DNA of 21,129 nucleotides, from assembly GCA_001579985.1 (NCBI GenBank), contig LRSR01010180.1, forward strand, positions 1-21,129, in the 5' to 3' direction. The notes below the pieces were generated by a model, which saw only the letters and a program-made list of their open reading frames with translations, searched no databases and had not been told where the DNA came from. This document shows positions 1 through 19,249 of the stretch, piece by piece; position 1 is the first letter of the stretch, and each line of letters opens with the position of its first letter. Origin of the DNA: Hypsibius dujardini. Its lineage: Eukaryota > Tardigrada > Eutardigrada > Parachela > Hypsibiidae. The translations under genes and the position numbers were made by a program.

Positions 1-1150
1 CTGCAAATCCTAATCGTCTTCAACACCATTGAGAGGAGCCGAAGGACTGGCCCTTTTCTCCTAATTCAAGCTGACTGCAAGCGAGGAAACTGCAGCAAAC
101 TGTTTTTTGTACGATTGAGAAATTTTTGTTGTGATCTCTCGTTGTCTAATCTAGGGAGCTGTGAATCTCTTGCTATCTTTAAGCAGGTCTCTTTGCGTTT
201 GTAGCGAAATTTTGCCTGCAACCGGACTTAGCTATTCCTCAAAGAGGGTTTGTTTGCTTTCGAATAAATAAACATATAAATAGACGTGGTTGCGTGCCAC
301 TTTGGCTCGCTGCCCAATCCATGCTCAATTAAAACACTTTGTCAGCACGTGGAATTGGGATGAGGGATAGCGCTCTGATCATGGCTGCATCGTCCCGCGG
401 TAATTGCCGGTATATTTAGTAAACATGTCGGCAGAGAGCTTTAGTTTAACTTCTTTTAATGACTGAGATTTTCAACTTAGTTTTAATCAAACTGACTGAC
501 TAATTTAAGGTTTCGCTTTTCTAGTCTTTTTTCCAGTTAAATCCTATATGGCTAAAACTTTAGGAAAGTATTTTTTACAGGAACTGAAAAATTTAAAACT
601 CACAGAATTAATTAATATTAATAACACTTTTAGTGTAGCTTTCTTTCACACTTTTACTTTAACTGTGGCATTCCTAATATTTACCACTGAGAAATCCGCA
701 ATACGACAATTAGATTTCACCGCCGGATTCACGTGAGAAAAAATTTGAAAATATTTCCCTACTCGAAGGCGTCAAGTTTTATGATAAATACTAATAATAA
801 TTGGTATGGTATTTTCATGCAGAAAAAAAAACGATTTTATCACTCTGTTTCGTGTTTGTGCTATTTTCTGATTTGTGTGTGTGCGTCTCCTGATCGTTTC
901 GTGGGGGCGGTACTTGCGTTCCCCGAAGGCGCAATCTCATCCCCACAGACCGGAAGTGAATGCATAACCCGAGATGATAACCAGCTCTTCACCTTGAACA
1001 GGAACAAGAAAAATGACACTTCCTATCGAGTATCGATTGTTATTTTATCGACTGATCCACAGCCAGGCCGCGGTCGCATCACATCCAAACAAACAACGCA
1101 AGAAGAGGAACAGCAAATACATATCATATGGATTTATTGAGTTTTCTCGG
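1..1150. other. Upstream spacer with no supported gene
   Basis: No coding region of a known family is visible on either strand. Two overlapping AATAAA hexamers lie on the plus strand at 263-272 and could be the poly(A) signal of a gene ending to the left of the window, but no coding sequence is attached to them. An open frame with a signal-peptide-like start at 817 is discussed in the findings. The rest is AT-rich and unremarkable. Confidence 0.5.
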
Positions 1151-1156
1151 ACGAAC

Positions 1157-1174
1157 CGACAGACCAACAGACCA

Positions 1175-1251
<77 letters not shown>

Positions 1252-1266
1252 TATACAGACAGACAA
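1157..1266. repeat. CAGA tetranucleotide array
   Basis: Nearly perfect plus-strand CAGA units, degenerate at the left edge (AGACCAACAGACCAACAG) and with a TATACAGA variant at the right edge. It is translated only into DRQT or VCLS periodic shadows. It has the same motif as the arrays in most ATPase introns and in MAM-gene intron 4. Confidence 0.95.
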
Positions 1267-1975
1267 GAAAAGTACTTTAATTCGCATCATTCACCGGGCT
1301 GAAAAAAAGAGATTTTGGAAGCATGTAATCTGTAATCTGCTGTGAAATAAATCAGTAATTCATGGATACTTTCGGGTGCATACAATTTTCACCTAAATAT
1401 ACGAGTGTATTGACGGTGAATCGTACGAGTACATTAAGTACTGTACAGAACCGTTTAGATTAAACAGACAAAAAAAACGTATACTAATAGTGAACTGAAT
1501 TCCTGATCGGAGGAATATATGCACAAACCCATGACCAGCAGCAATCCCATACAAACCGTCGATAAAATCGACCTTCCCAAATTCCTCGTAATTTCTTCTT
1601 ATCTTTTTTTCACGTTGAAAGTGCGGTCAAATTCACCTGAACGGCTGCAACCGGAACACCGAACCGGGATATCAGCAAACTTTCTGATTAATTTTAGACC
1701 GCCAAAGTCGCGCAGGCTGGAAAATTCTGACTAGACCGTCCCCAGAAAGACGTGGGACGGGGTGATTTATGACCCGCGGCATCCATCAAATGACGTCTTA
1801 CTTTACCTGAATACCATACCATTCCGATGGCCTTTACCATGTTGTTCGCGGTTCTTCACAATTCCAGCCCATCGAAAGACCCAAGGCAAAATCCACACAA
1901 ACATTCCCAGCAATTACAGGCTCCCTCATTACTGACTGCGTCATCATGGCGCAACAGATTACTGCGTTAATGAAA
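1267..1975. other. Spacer, nothing recognised
   Basis: About 700 bases of mixed-composition sequence. The only long frame (1519-1734) has no signal, domain or splice context that I recognise. No RNA gene or repeat unit was seen. Confidence 0.5.
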
Positions 1976-1976
1976 A

Positions 1977-2138
1977 TATACCGCATATAGCATATATTGT
2001 ACACCGTACATACAGTATACAGTACACTGTATTTATATATACACCGTATATATATATACCGTATAGTGCACCCTATTCCCTATATATACAGCACACCGCA
2101 TATATATGCACAGTTATACATATATAGTACACCGTATA
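1977..2138. repeat. TA-rich imperfect tandem block
   Basis: Degenerate units built around ACACCGTATATATA and CAGTATACAGTACACTGTA, with many small self-complementary stretches. It directly abuts the left arm of the inverted repeat at 2139, so it may mark the insertion environment of that element. Confidence 0.75.
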
Positions 2139-2320
2139 GACTAGGGATGGCATCAAATGTCAAATGTCAAAATCAAATCAAATCAAATCATCAAATCAAA
2201 TCAAATCAAATCAAATCAAATCAAATCAAATCAAATCAAATCAAATCAAATCAAATCAAATCAAATCAAATCAAATCAAAATCAAATCGCTTATTTTGTC
2301 ATTTGATGCCATCCATAGTC
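2139..2320. repeat. AAATC pentanucleotide array bounded by a 21-bp inverted repeat
   Basis: A pentanucleotide array (TCAAA = AAATC units, about 23 copies, 2164-2287) is bracketed by the arm GGATGGCATCAAATG at 2145-2159 and its exact reverse complement CATTTGATGCCATCC at 2300-2314. The match extends outward to GACTA (2139 on the left, ending 2320 on the right) with one mismatch. A satellite flanked by terminal inverted repeats looks like the remains of a small foldback or MITE-like element whose centre has expanded. No target-site duplication is obvious. Confidence 0.8.
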
Positions 2321-2854
2321 GCCGGAACATGAAAAAGGAAAACATCATCATCCCATGAGGGTCCAGCAGGGGTCACGACACCTGGAACTGTCGTTCGATC
2401 CAACATTTTATTCTTAGCAAAAAATACATTTGGGGTTAAAATGTAAAAAAATATGCATACACCTTGTAAATACAACGTATGTATTAAATACAATTTTTGT
2501 CCACATTCATTATACTTGATATATATTTACTTTTTATGATTGACCTTTAACCCCGAACACGTTTTTGTTAGGGGGAAAAGTTTGGATAGAATGGCAGTGT
2601 CAGAGGTCCGTCGTGTTCCTAGTTTAATCTCCAACCGATGAACTGCCAAATTTTGACACGTTCTTCCATCAGAGAACCCATTTACCCACCCGGGCACAAA
2701 GTCCGCATAGATACAGGGAGTGAATTGTAACCGCCATTCCGCAGAGACCGCATCATGTCGCAGTAAATGAGTATTTGAGGAAACGGGAAAATATCCCACA
2801 AATATGTCATAAATTTTTACTAACGTAATCTTTAATCATAATCACATAAAGTCA
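2321..2854. other. Spacer between two inverted-repeat elements
   Basis: Moderately AT-rich DNA. The minus-strand frames at 2299-2493 and 2527-2799 show no domain, and no splice-linked extension could be made. Nothing else was recognised. Confidence 0.5.
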
Positions 2855-3092
2855 GTTTGAGGCAAATTGTGTATTTCGGCTCACCCTGCACTTGGTCGAT
2901 AAATCGGCTCACTCATGGGTTTCTCTTTGGTGGCAGCCGCTTGATTGTTTCATTTCCAGAAGTGCTATAGTATTCTAGGATATAGTACAGCGAATCAAGC
3001 AATCAAGCACCTACCATCAGAGAGGAACCCACGAGTGAGCCGATTTATCGACCAAGTGGAGGGTGAGCCGAAATACACACTTTGCCTCAAAC
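2855..3092. repeat. 238-bp foldback (inverted-repeat) element
   Basis: The left arm 2855-2947, starting GTTTGAGGCAAA, is matched by the reverse complement of the right arm 3000-3092, ending TTTGCCTCAAAC. I count about nine mismatches over 93 positions, so roughly 90% identity with no gap. The 52-bp loop (2948-2999) is unrelated to the arms. Each arm contains two copies of CGGCTCAC. This is the form expected of a non-autonomous DNA element (MITE or foldback type) or of a locus producing a hairpin RNA. No clear target-site duplication is visible. Confidence 0.85.
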
Positions 3093-3117
3093 CCCACGTT
3101 GTGTTCGCATGGCAGCT

Positions 3118-3142
3118 ATGAAAAGAAAGAAAGAGAGAGAGG

Positions 3143-3180
<38 letters not shown>
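3118..3180. repeat. GA dinucleotide array
   Basis: Purine-only tract: GAAA units on the left pass into GA repeats, with one GGGACA interruption. It gives only LSLS or RERE shadows in translation. It ends about 220 bases before the TATA box of the MAM-like gene, so a GAGA-type promoter element is possible. Confidence 0.9.
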
Positions 3181-3183
<3 letters not shown>

Positions 3184-3398
3184 TCTTGAAATTGGAACAG
3201 AATGACTAAACAGGTATTGTTCCGTGTATATGCCTGACGGATGTCGATTGATAAATATGAGTTGACCAGAATCAGGCTGAATTTCCGTGTCTCCCTTATC
3301 GGCCGGCCGCATCGTGGGTTGCACGGTTCGGACAAATCAATCCCTCCAACCCGATATCGCGCGTGAACAATAGCCTCACCGATAGTACCCACAAACAA

Positions 3399-3406
3399 TA
3401 TAAAAG
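3399..3406 (+). promoter_or_regulatory. TATA box (TATAAAAG) of the MAM-like gene
   Basis: A consensus TATAAAAG octamer lies 278 bases upstream of the first ATG of the downstream gene. Between a start site about 30 bases downstream (near 3430) and 3677 I find no other ATG, which fits a real 5' leader. This is inferred from motif and spacing only. Confidence 0.45.
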
Positions 3407-3676
3407 CAGACTCCTGATTAATGGCCCCGTCAATATCCGGGAGCCAGTACACGTATAATACAGGCAGCAGGAGAAATCGCAGTTAATCACGCCAAAAGCT
3501 TCTGTTCTCTCAGGTTTTCCCGTGGTTTTTCCTGTGCTGAAATAGTGTTTTTGGTTCGGTGCCCTCACAGGTCCCCTTACATCGGATAGTGTTTTCGCGG
3601 AGTCTCCATCGATCCGTCTGGACTTTTAAACACGAGCTGGTATCGTGTTTTAAGTAGCCTAATCCACCCACTCATT

Positions 3677-4922
3677 ATGAACACATACGGATCCATTACT
3701 ATGAAAGGTAAAATTCGCTAAATTTATCATAAAAAAACTTAATATTGATAAATCACTTTTTTGGCGACTCAATTTTTTTTATTATATGAAAAGTATTATT
3801 TTATAATTTATTTAAAAGTAATATTCGTACTGTAAGTCATGTCTTGGGGAATCTAGTTTTTATTTATTATAAAATGTAATGATTAATAAATCCTTTCATG
3901 AAAATTTATACTTGTTGAGCCGAATTCATTTTTTTGGGGGATTTTTTATTAGTGTTTATTATTTGGTTTTTCTTGTGTAGTGGTTGTTGGAGTTCTTCTC
4001 CTCGCTTGCTGGCAAGCTGCAGCCAAAGAAAACGGAATTATCACGTGCAGTTTCAGCGGCGACCTTTGCGGGTGGCGTCATCCGGTCGAGGAGACGTTCA
4101 GCTGGCGTCGGGTAGAGACCGCTCAGTCGAACGGCAAGCCCATCACTGCCACTTCAGCGTCCATCGGTGAGCAAGCCATACAGCGATAAAAAAAGCTGTA
4201 ACACTAACTGTCTGTAACTTCTTAGATGACTACTTCCTCTTCGCTACCGGAGGGGATTTCCTCGCAGACAGCCACGCCCAACTGGCAGTCATCCACACCG
4301 TCGAGTTCCACAATCCCGGGCCGGGAATCCTCAACTTCTGGCACGTCTCCGAGTCCTTCAGCGCACCCGGACTGTACGTCAACATCACCCAAGACAAGAA
4401 GACCACCACCGCTTTGAAGATCCGCGGAATCGCCCACCACTGGACCGCACGCTCCGTCCAAGTGCCCAAGGCGGGGAGAACAGTCCTGACTATCGCGGCC
4501 GCACCCGTCGGACACGCCATCGACGAGATCGAATACACCCGTGATGGTACGGACTTCACATGAACTCAATTTACGCACGTGGTTCTGATTTACCGCGGTC
4601 GTTCTGCTGCATGTTTATGGAGGTCTCTTGATTAACGGTTGTTGTCGAAAAATTTGCAGCCGAAATCGCTGTTTACCAAGAGGTTGTCGGTCCATATCAG
4701 CGTCCGGTCGTCGTGGACGGGGAAATCAGCTGCTCGTTCCGGAAAGACCTCTGCGGATGGGCGCCTTATCACGGTCTGCCCGGCACGTGGAAACGCAGCA
4801 AGGGAAAGAACCTTCCATCGGGCTTCGTTTCGGATTCGTCAAACCACTGGCTCGGTAAGAGAAGAACAGGCAACAACATAGGCAGGCAGACATTAAGTTG
4901 ATAGACGGGGAGGCAGGCAGGC

Positions 4923-4961
<39 letters not shown>

Positions 4962-5670
4962 GAGACAGACAGAGAGATAAATAGACAGACAGAAAGGCAG
5001 ACCGGCAGACAGTCACACAAACATATATTTGACTAGGAGCATCATTTAGTGACGCAGACACAGACACAGACACAGACACAGACACAAATGCCTAAACATA
5101 TGCCTACACGGATATTTATTGTAGACATTCACAGACTGTTAGTCCGTAATGTCTTAATTGACTGGGAACCTTTTCTGCAGATTCGAATTTCCTTACCGTC
5201 CAAGAGAAGGACGACTACGGCGCGCATTCCCAAGCCGCCATCGTCACACGTTCTATCAGACATTACACCTCGTCGTGGCTCAGCTTTTGGTGGGCCAAAT
5301 ACGAGAAATCGCAGCACCCAGACACAGCCGTCTTCGTGAAGATCATCACTGAGTCCGAGACCAAGACCGTCTTCCACAGCAAGCTCCCTGCCCACAACTG
5401 GGTGCACCAGAATGTCAGCATCCCCTTCACCGGAAAATACCGAGTAAGGGCCATTTTCCGAACACGTCTCAACTTTCGAAAGTGTGTCCTCTCACTGACG
5501 TTTTTTGTGTGATGTAGATTTTGATTGGGTTCCAATTGAACACCCACCAGAGCATCGGTGCCCTGGATGAGATCGAGTTTTCGGAAGAGGTGCAAGCTCC
5601 GATTGAACACACAACGGTCGGTCCAGAAGGCAGCGGCTACTCCGAGGACACCAAAGAATTTCTTTTTTGA
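3677..5670 (+). CDS. Secreted protein with two tandem MAM-like domains
   Basis: Six coding exons: 3677-3707, 3981-4166, 4226-4546, 4660-4854, 5181-5443 and 5518-5670 (TGA). All introns are GT-AG; the first four are phase 1 and the last phase 0. The joined product is 382 residues, or 374 if the in-frame ATG at 3701 is used; I report the first ATG of the likely leader. The first coding exon is tiny, and splicing places a classic signal peptide (MKVVVGVLLLACWQAAA) at the N-terminus. Residues 33-176 and 204-353 each form a MAM-like beta-sandwich: CSF..DLCGW start, a T/SW(K/R)R strand, a L.FW strand, V.(V/I)P, and a terminal DEIE(Y/F) strand. Each repeat has only the first cysteine pair of the canonical four-cysteine MAM fold. 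N-glycosylation sequons NIT and NVS lie one in each domain. A short acidic tail of about 30 residues follows. No membrane anchor is seen, so it is probably extracellular and adhesive. The function is not known; the family call is by motif. Confidence 0.88.
4904..5088. repeat. CAGA array and ACAGAC hexamer array in MAM-gene intron 4
   Basis: Intron 4 (4855-5180) starts with GGCAGGCAGGCAGACAGA and continues as CAGA repeats to about 5010. After a short unique stretch comes a hexamer array of about five CAGACA units at 5054-5086. Both lie wholly inside the intron, away from the acceptor TTTTCTGCAG. Confidence 0.93.
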
Positions 5671-5896
5671 TTCTCGCCTAAATCTCCGCGTTTAAACACT
5701 TTTGACTTATACCGGTAGTCGTGTCGGCGTTTTACGATTTTCTTTGCGACTCGGAACGGGCGAAACGTAACAGATCGTTTGCTGTATTGCCGCTCTTTAA
5801 CATCAGAGCAAGAGCGTCGATCTGTCAGCTCGCAAAAACAACGCAGTGGCAACCGGCAAGTCCCAATTAATGAGACGGAAATGCTGCACAACAGTT

Positions 5897-5956
<60 letters not shown>

Positions 5957-6826
5957 GATCGGCCAATCGGGCTGACGGCCTGGCAGTCATTCGCTTTGTC
6001 GGCCTATCGGTCTTCCGGTCTGTCTTTCAGCTTGTCTGTCTTCTTGCATATCTCTTTCTCTGCCTGTCTATCGGTCTGTCAGTCTGTCGGTCTGTCGGTC
6101 TGTCGATCGGTTTGTCGGCCGGTTTGTCTGCCTCTTTGTTTGTCTATCGGTCTTCTGGTCGGGTGTGTCGAAACTAATTGAATGCTGATTGAAACCAAGT
6201 AGGCAAAAAACTTTGTCACTGATTGCATAGATAAATTTTGTCAGCTAATGGCAAGATAGAAAAAAGAGGTATTCAAAATTAAGACTACATGGAACATAAA
6301 AGAATATACTGATTACAGCAACGTAACGATGTAAATTAAATTAAGCGAGCAATAGCAATAGCGATTTGAAGAGTTTTTTTATAATTTTGCCGTAGTCAGT
6401 GTCTCCACCTAGGGTAAAACTTGGAGGTTTCAAACCGGAACTTTCAACTTGGAACTTCCGCAGTTTCGAGACACCCCTTCCGGTCTTCCTATCTCTCGGT
6501 CTTTTGGTTTGCTGGTTTGGTTGTTTGTCTGTCTGTCTCTCGCGATCTGTCGTTCTCACTGGAGTCATTCGCACCGTAGACGATCCCTTATTTACGCATC
6601 AATTGACTGACCGGCTGATGCGTACTAGCCCAAACTACCAACCTGAACAAACAAAGCAAACATTCCATTCAGCTCTCTAAGTTTCACCACGTGCTATATC
6701 ACCGATTCTGGTGTACCTGTATCTCCATGGTTCTCCAATAGACAGTAACAATCAAATTCCTGCCGTGCGGTGACAGTCACGTCGTTTTGCGGTGTTTGCG
6801 TTTTGGTGGGAAAGAGTTCGCCTAAA
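5671..6826. repeat. Spacer between the MAM-like and Ly6-type genes, with a TCTG array
   Basis: No gene is supported. A TCTG array with TTTGTCTG variants occupies 5894-5955 and decays into degenerate TCGGTCTG/TCTGTCGG units to about 6165. A shorter TCTG patch lies at 6525-6540. No canonical AATAAA follows the MAM-like stop within the first 500 bases. The sequence just before 6827 should contain the Ly6-type promoter, but no clear core element was recognised. Confidence 0.8.
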
Positions 6827-6893
6827 ATGGCTCGACACTTGGTGGGAACTTGCCTCACCCTAATCTTGGCCTGTTTCACAGGTGCGTTTTATG

Positions 6894-6941
<48 letters not shown>

Positions 6942-8447
6942 GTATTAGCAATTGCGCACTAGCAATTACGTATTAGCAATTGCGTACTAGCAATTACGTA
7001 TTAGCAATTACGTATTAGCAATTACGTATTAGCAATTGCGCCCTAGCAATTACGTACTAGCAATTGCGTACTAGCAATTACGTATTAGCAACTGCGTACT
7101 AGCAATTACGTACTAGCAATTGCGTACTAGCAATTACGTATTAGCAATTGCGCACTAGCAATTACGTACTAGCAATTGCGTACTTATGTACTCGCGGGAA
7201 TATTTCGTCAGAGACTCTGTTTTTGTTGCAGTCTCCTCCGGTTTTCGTTGTTACGTCTGCGAGAGGGAAAACTGCGACGCAGCCACGGTCTCTTCATTGT
7301 CGGAGTGCGGACCGAATGTTGGCCACTGCTTCAAGCAGTACAACAGCTGGGGAAGTAGTAAGCTCCTTTCCCATCATACCACATAATTAATTAACTGACT
7401 GGTTATTTCTTATTACTTGATTGATTGATTAATCATGTGTTTTTGTTTGGTTTCTTGCGTTCCACTTGTACAAATCACCTGATGGTGTGTTCACAATCAA
7501 TTTTAGCAAATTTTGTATATTACATTTATGCCCCAAAGCAGTTTGCAATGTCTGAATTTGAATAAAATTTTGTTGAAATAGAGGGGTTTAAGTGAAAGAA
7601 GTGAAAGTCTGCAGCAAAACATCCAAAGGAAGATAACTTTATTTTATGTAAAAGAAGAAGCCATTTTTTGTGCATTTAAAATAATATATTAACTGAATTA
7701 TTAGTATTCTAATATTTGCATTTTGAGATTTTTTACAAATAGAAGTCTATAGTAATCGATTTCAAATTTCAGAACAAAATGAGAACAAATTGAGAACTAA
7801 TTCATTCAATTCTATTTAAAAGAAGTATTTTCTGCATTTAAAGTAATATTTTGATTAAGGGAATATTATCGCAATATCTCAATTTCGAGACGTCACATAA
7901 ATACAGATTCACATAAATCGATCAGAAATTTTGCGACTCTAATTTTCTATATAATAATTTTTGAATGAAAGAGTATCCTTTATTGTATTACAATATCACA
8001 GAATAGTGGAAAGATTGGGAACGAAGATGCAAGCCGATGAATGCTTCATTTCATTTCATTTCATTTCATTTCATTTCATTTCATTTCATTTCATTTCATT
8101 TCATTTCATTTCATTTCATTTCATTTCTGTATTGCAGACGTCATTACGGTTCGCGGGTGTGGAAAGGTCAAGGGATCAAAGAACACCACGATGGTCGGCG
8201 ACCACAACTGCATATATGCTCGTAAGAGGAGCTTCATCTTTCTCCTGCTATGATTAAAGGGCGTACTACGTGACCATTCCTCTGTAAATTCGCAGTCTAT
8301 CAAAGCCCGTTGGAAGAGATCCCCTTCCACTCCATCTCCTGTAACTGCAAAAGCGATTCCTGCAATACCGCGGCACCCGGCACGAAGACCTCCATTATGA
8401 CGGCTGGATTGGCCGTGGTTGTCCTCGTCCTACTCCGCAAACGGTGA
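6827..8447 (+). CDS. Ly6/uPAR (three-finger) surface protein
   Basis: Four coding exons: 6827-6881, 7232-7357, 8138-8221 and 8296-8447 (TGA). Every intron is GT-AG and phase 1. They join to 138 residues. Residues 1-18 or so are a signal peptide (MARHLVGTCLTLILACFT). The mature part has ten cysteines at 25, 28, 33, 44, 51, 68, 85, 104, 106 and 111. It opens with FRCYVC and closes with SCNC...DSCN; a C-terminal CN motif is the hallmark of the Ly6/three-finger fold. There is one sequon, NTT at 76-78. The C-terminus is a hydrophobic segment (about 122-135) followed by RKR. This could be a GPI-attachment signal, though the basic end is unusual for one, or a short transmembrane anchor. Ly6 proteins act at the cell surface, often as modulators of receptors or channels; the partner here is unknown. 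Confidence 0.88.
6894..6940. repeat. ACT trinucleotide array
   Basis: About fifteen perfect ACT (TAC) units starting 12 bases after the donor of Ly6-gene intron 1 and running directly into the 14-bp minisatellite. Confidence 0.95.
6940..7184. repeat. 14-bp minisatellite with alternating units
   Basis: Seventeen complete units and one partial. Two unit classes, ACGTATTAGCAATT (or ACGTACTAGCAATT) and GCGTACTAGCAATT (variants GCGCACT, GCGCCCT), mostly alternate, giving a 28-bp higher-order period. The exception is a run of three ACGTATT units in the middle. The array fills most of the 350-bp intron 1 and ends about 45 bases before its acceptor. No unit boundary resembles a CRISPR repeat and there are no unique spacers. 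Confidence 0.95.
7391..8044. other. AT-rich body of Ly6-gene intron 2
   Basis: This is the unique part of the 780-base intron 2 (7358-8137). It is AT-rich with no long frame and no recognisable nested gene. It leads into the TTTCA array. Confidence 0.6.
8045..8127. repeat. TTTCA pentanucleotide array next to a splice acceptor
   Basis: About sixteen perfect TTTCA (CATTT) units ending ten bases before the AG at 8136-8137 of Ly6-gene intron 2. The pyrimidine-rich repeat effectively serves as the upstream part of the polypyrimidine tract. Confidence 0.95.
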
Positions 8448-9863
8448 CGCGTTCCACAAAGACCAACGATATCGAATAGCAATCAAACTGTGGAAAACAT
8501 AAAAGACCATCCGATGGCCTTGCACTATTTGGTGTTCTTGATTCACAGCTGCCTTTTGATCTATTACACTTTCTCTGTGGCGTAACAGATCTCTCATATT
8601 TCTCTCGACTTGCTCGATTTTGAGCCTACTGTTTGCATTACGAATGTCAGACAACCTATGGCTGCTTCTCGATACGGTAGGTAGACAGATGGAATGGTTA
8701 ATAAACAGGCAAACAGACAGACAGACAGACAGTCAACAAACAGACATGACAAGTACAGATACATCGACACAATGTAGACATGTAAATAGATATACAGACA
8801 GACGACAAGACAGACAGGCAAGTAAACAGAAAGACGGAACGACAAACAGTTAAAAAGCACGCAAACACGCAAACACGCAAACAGGCAGACACTTTCAGTG
8901 CTGTTTTAGCGGTATTCAAAAACAAGCAAACTCCCGAGTTAAAAGATTTTTTCGGACATTTTTAACGCCTATGCTGATGAGAACTCAGAGTTTAAATTCC
9001 AAATCGTTAAACTCCGGAGTTTCAGGGTTATATAACAGCACTGGATACGTTGAGAAACTGCATAAGTCTACGGAAGACATAGACGATATACAGCCAGACA
9101 AAGACGTGAACAGGCAGGCAGATGGACAGACAAACAGCGAACCGGAATACGAGTTGTCAAGAAGGACGCACATGTCAAGTTCTGTTCTGCTTCTTGTTTG
9201 CTTCGACTCTTTATAAATAATAACCCCCAGCGCGTGAATAGGTTTCTAACAATTGAATAGTATTGTAATATGTAGCACAGAAGTTTGTAGCCACCATAAA
9301 AAAACAAATGAAAAACAAGTCCAGAGAAAGAGAGAGCCAAGAGGGGAGTTAAATAAAGAAGGAAATTGGGCGGCACGCAACGCAGACGGGAAAAGAGGGA
9401 TAGAGAGATACGGTAGTAGAAGAAACGAAAACCAGAGCGCATCATCCTTTAGAGTAACGCTTTAAAATCATCTCACCTCTTTTTTAAAATGACTTGCACA
9501 TTTCGATCAGATTTCGCTAAATTAGATAAATTCCTAACGCACACCATCACGCACAAGACGACGACGACGGCGGGATTTGTCAAGTGCTATCGCCCAGTTT
9601 CACCGGTCGGCCCATTCCTTGTCGAGAGAAAGATAAGAGTGAGAGAGAAAGAGAAAGAAGAGACGAGGACAGAAACAAAAAAGAAAAAACCCAAAATAAA
9701 AAGTGGATAGCGGATCGGATCTCAAGATGCACGTAAGGAGGTGCTGTTGCTGTTTCCGGCGTCCGTCACGACGCCAAAAGATATTTCCATAAGATATATT
9801 TTTTAACGAACAAGGTGGTGGTCCGGAAGTATGAGAAGAAGAGTGTTGGCGTGTGGTCTCCCC
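8448..9863. other. Convergent spacer between the Ly6-type and ATPase genes
   Basis: It holds the 3' ends of two genes pointing at each other. A degenerate CAGA array with AAACACGC units spans about 8686-8895. An AATAAA at about 8699 could be the Ly6-type poly(A) signal, 250 bases after the stop. No canonical minus-strand AATAAA was found for the ATPase. A purine-rich stretch (GAGAGAGAAAGAGAAAGAAG) lies near 9640-9665. No gene is supported. Confidence 0.6.

Positions 9864-19249
<9,386 letters not shown>

Noticed and set aside
2378-2402. GTTCGATCC resembling a tRNA T-loop
   Set aside because: No pairing stems or acceptor arm can be drawn around it.
4726-5085. Long frames made of VCLSVCLS or DRQTDRQT repeats, here and in every CAGA array (for example 1013-1345, 5779-6177, 10020-10239, 18369-18575)
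   Set aside because: A tetranucleotide array has no stop codon in several frames; these are translations of simple repeats, not proteins.
6940-7184. CRISPR-like array
   Set aside because: Units are contiguous 14-mers without unique spacers, in an intron of an animal gene; it is a minisatellite.
7961-8257. ISFHFISFHF frames
   Set aside because: They are translations of the TTTCA array. Only the part after the acceptor at 8138, in the Ly6 frame, is coding.
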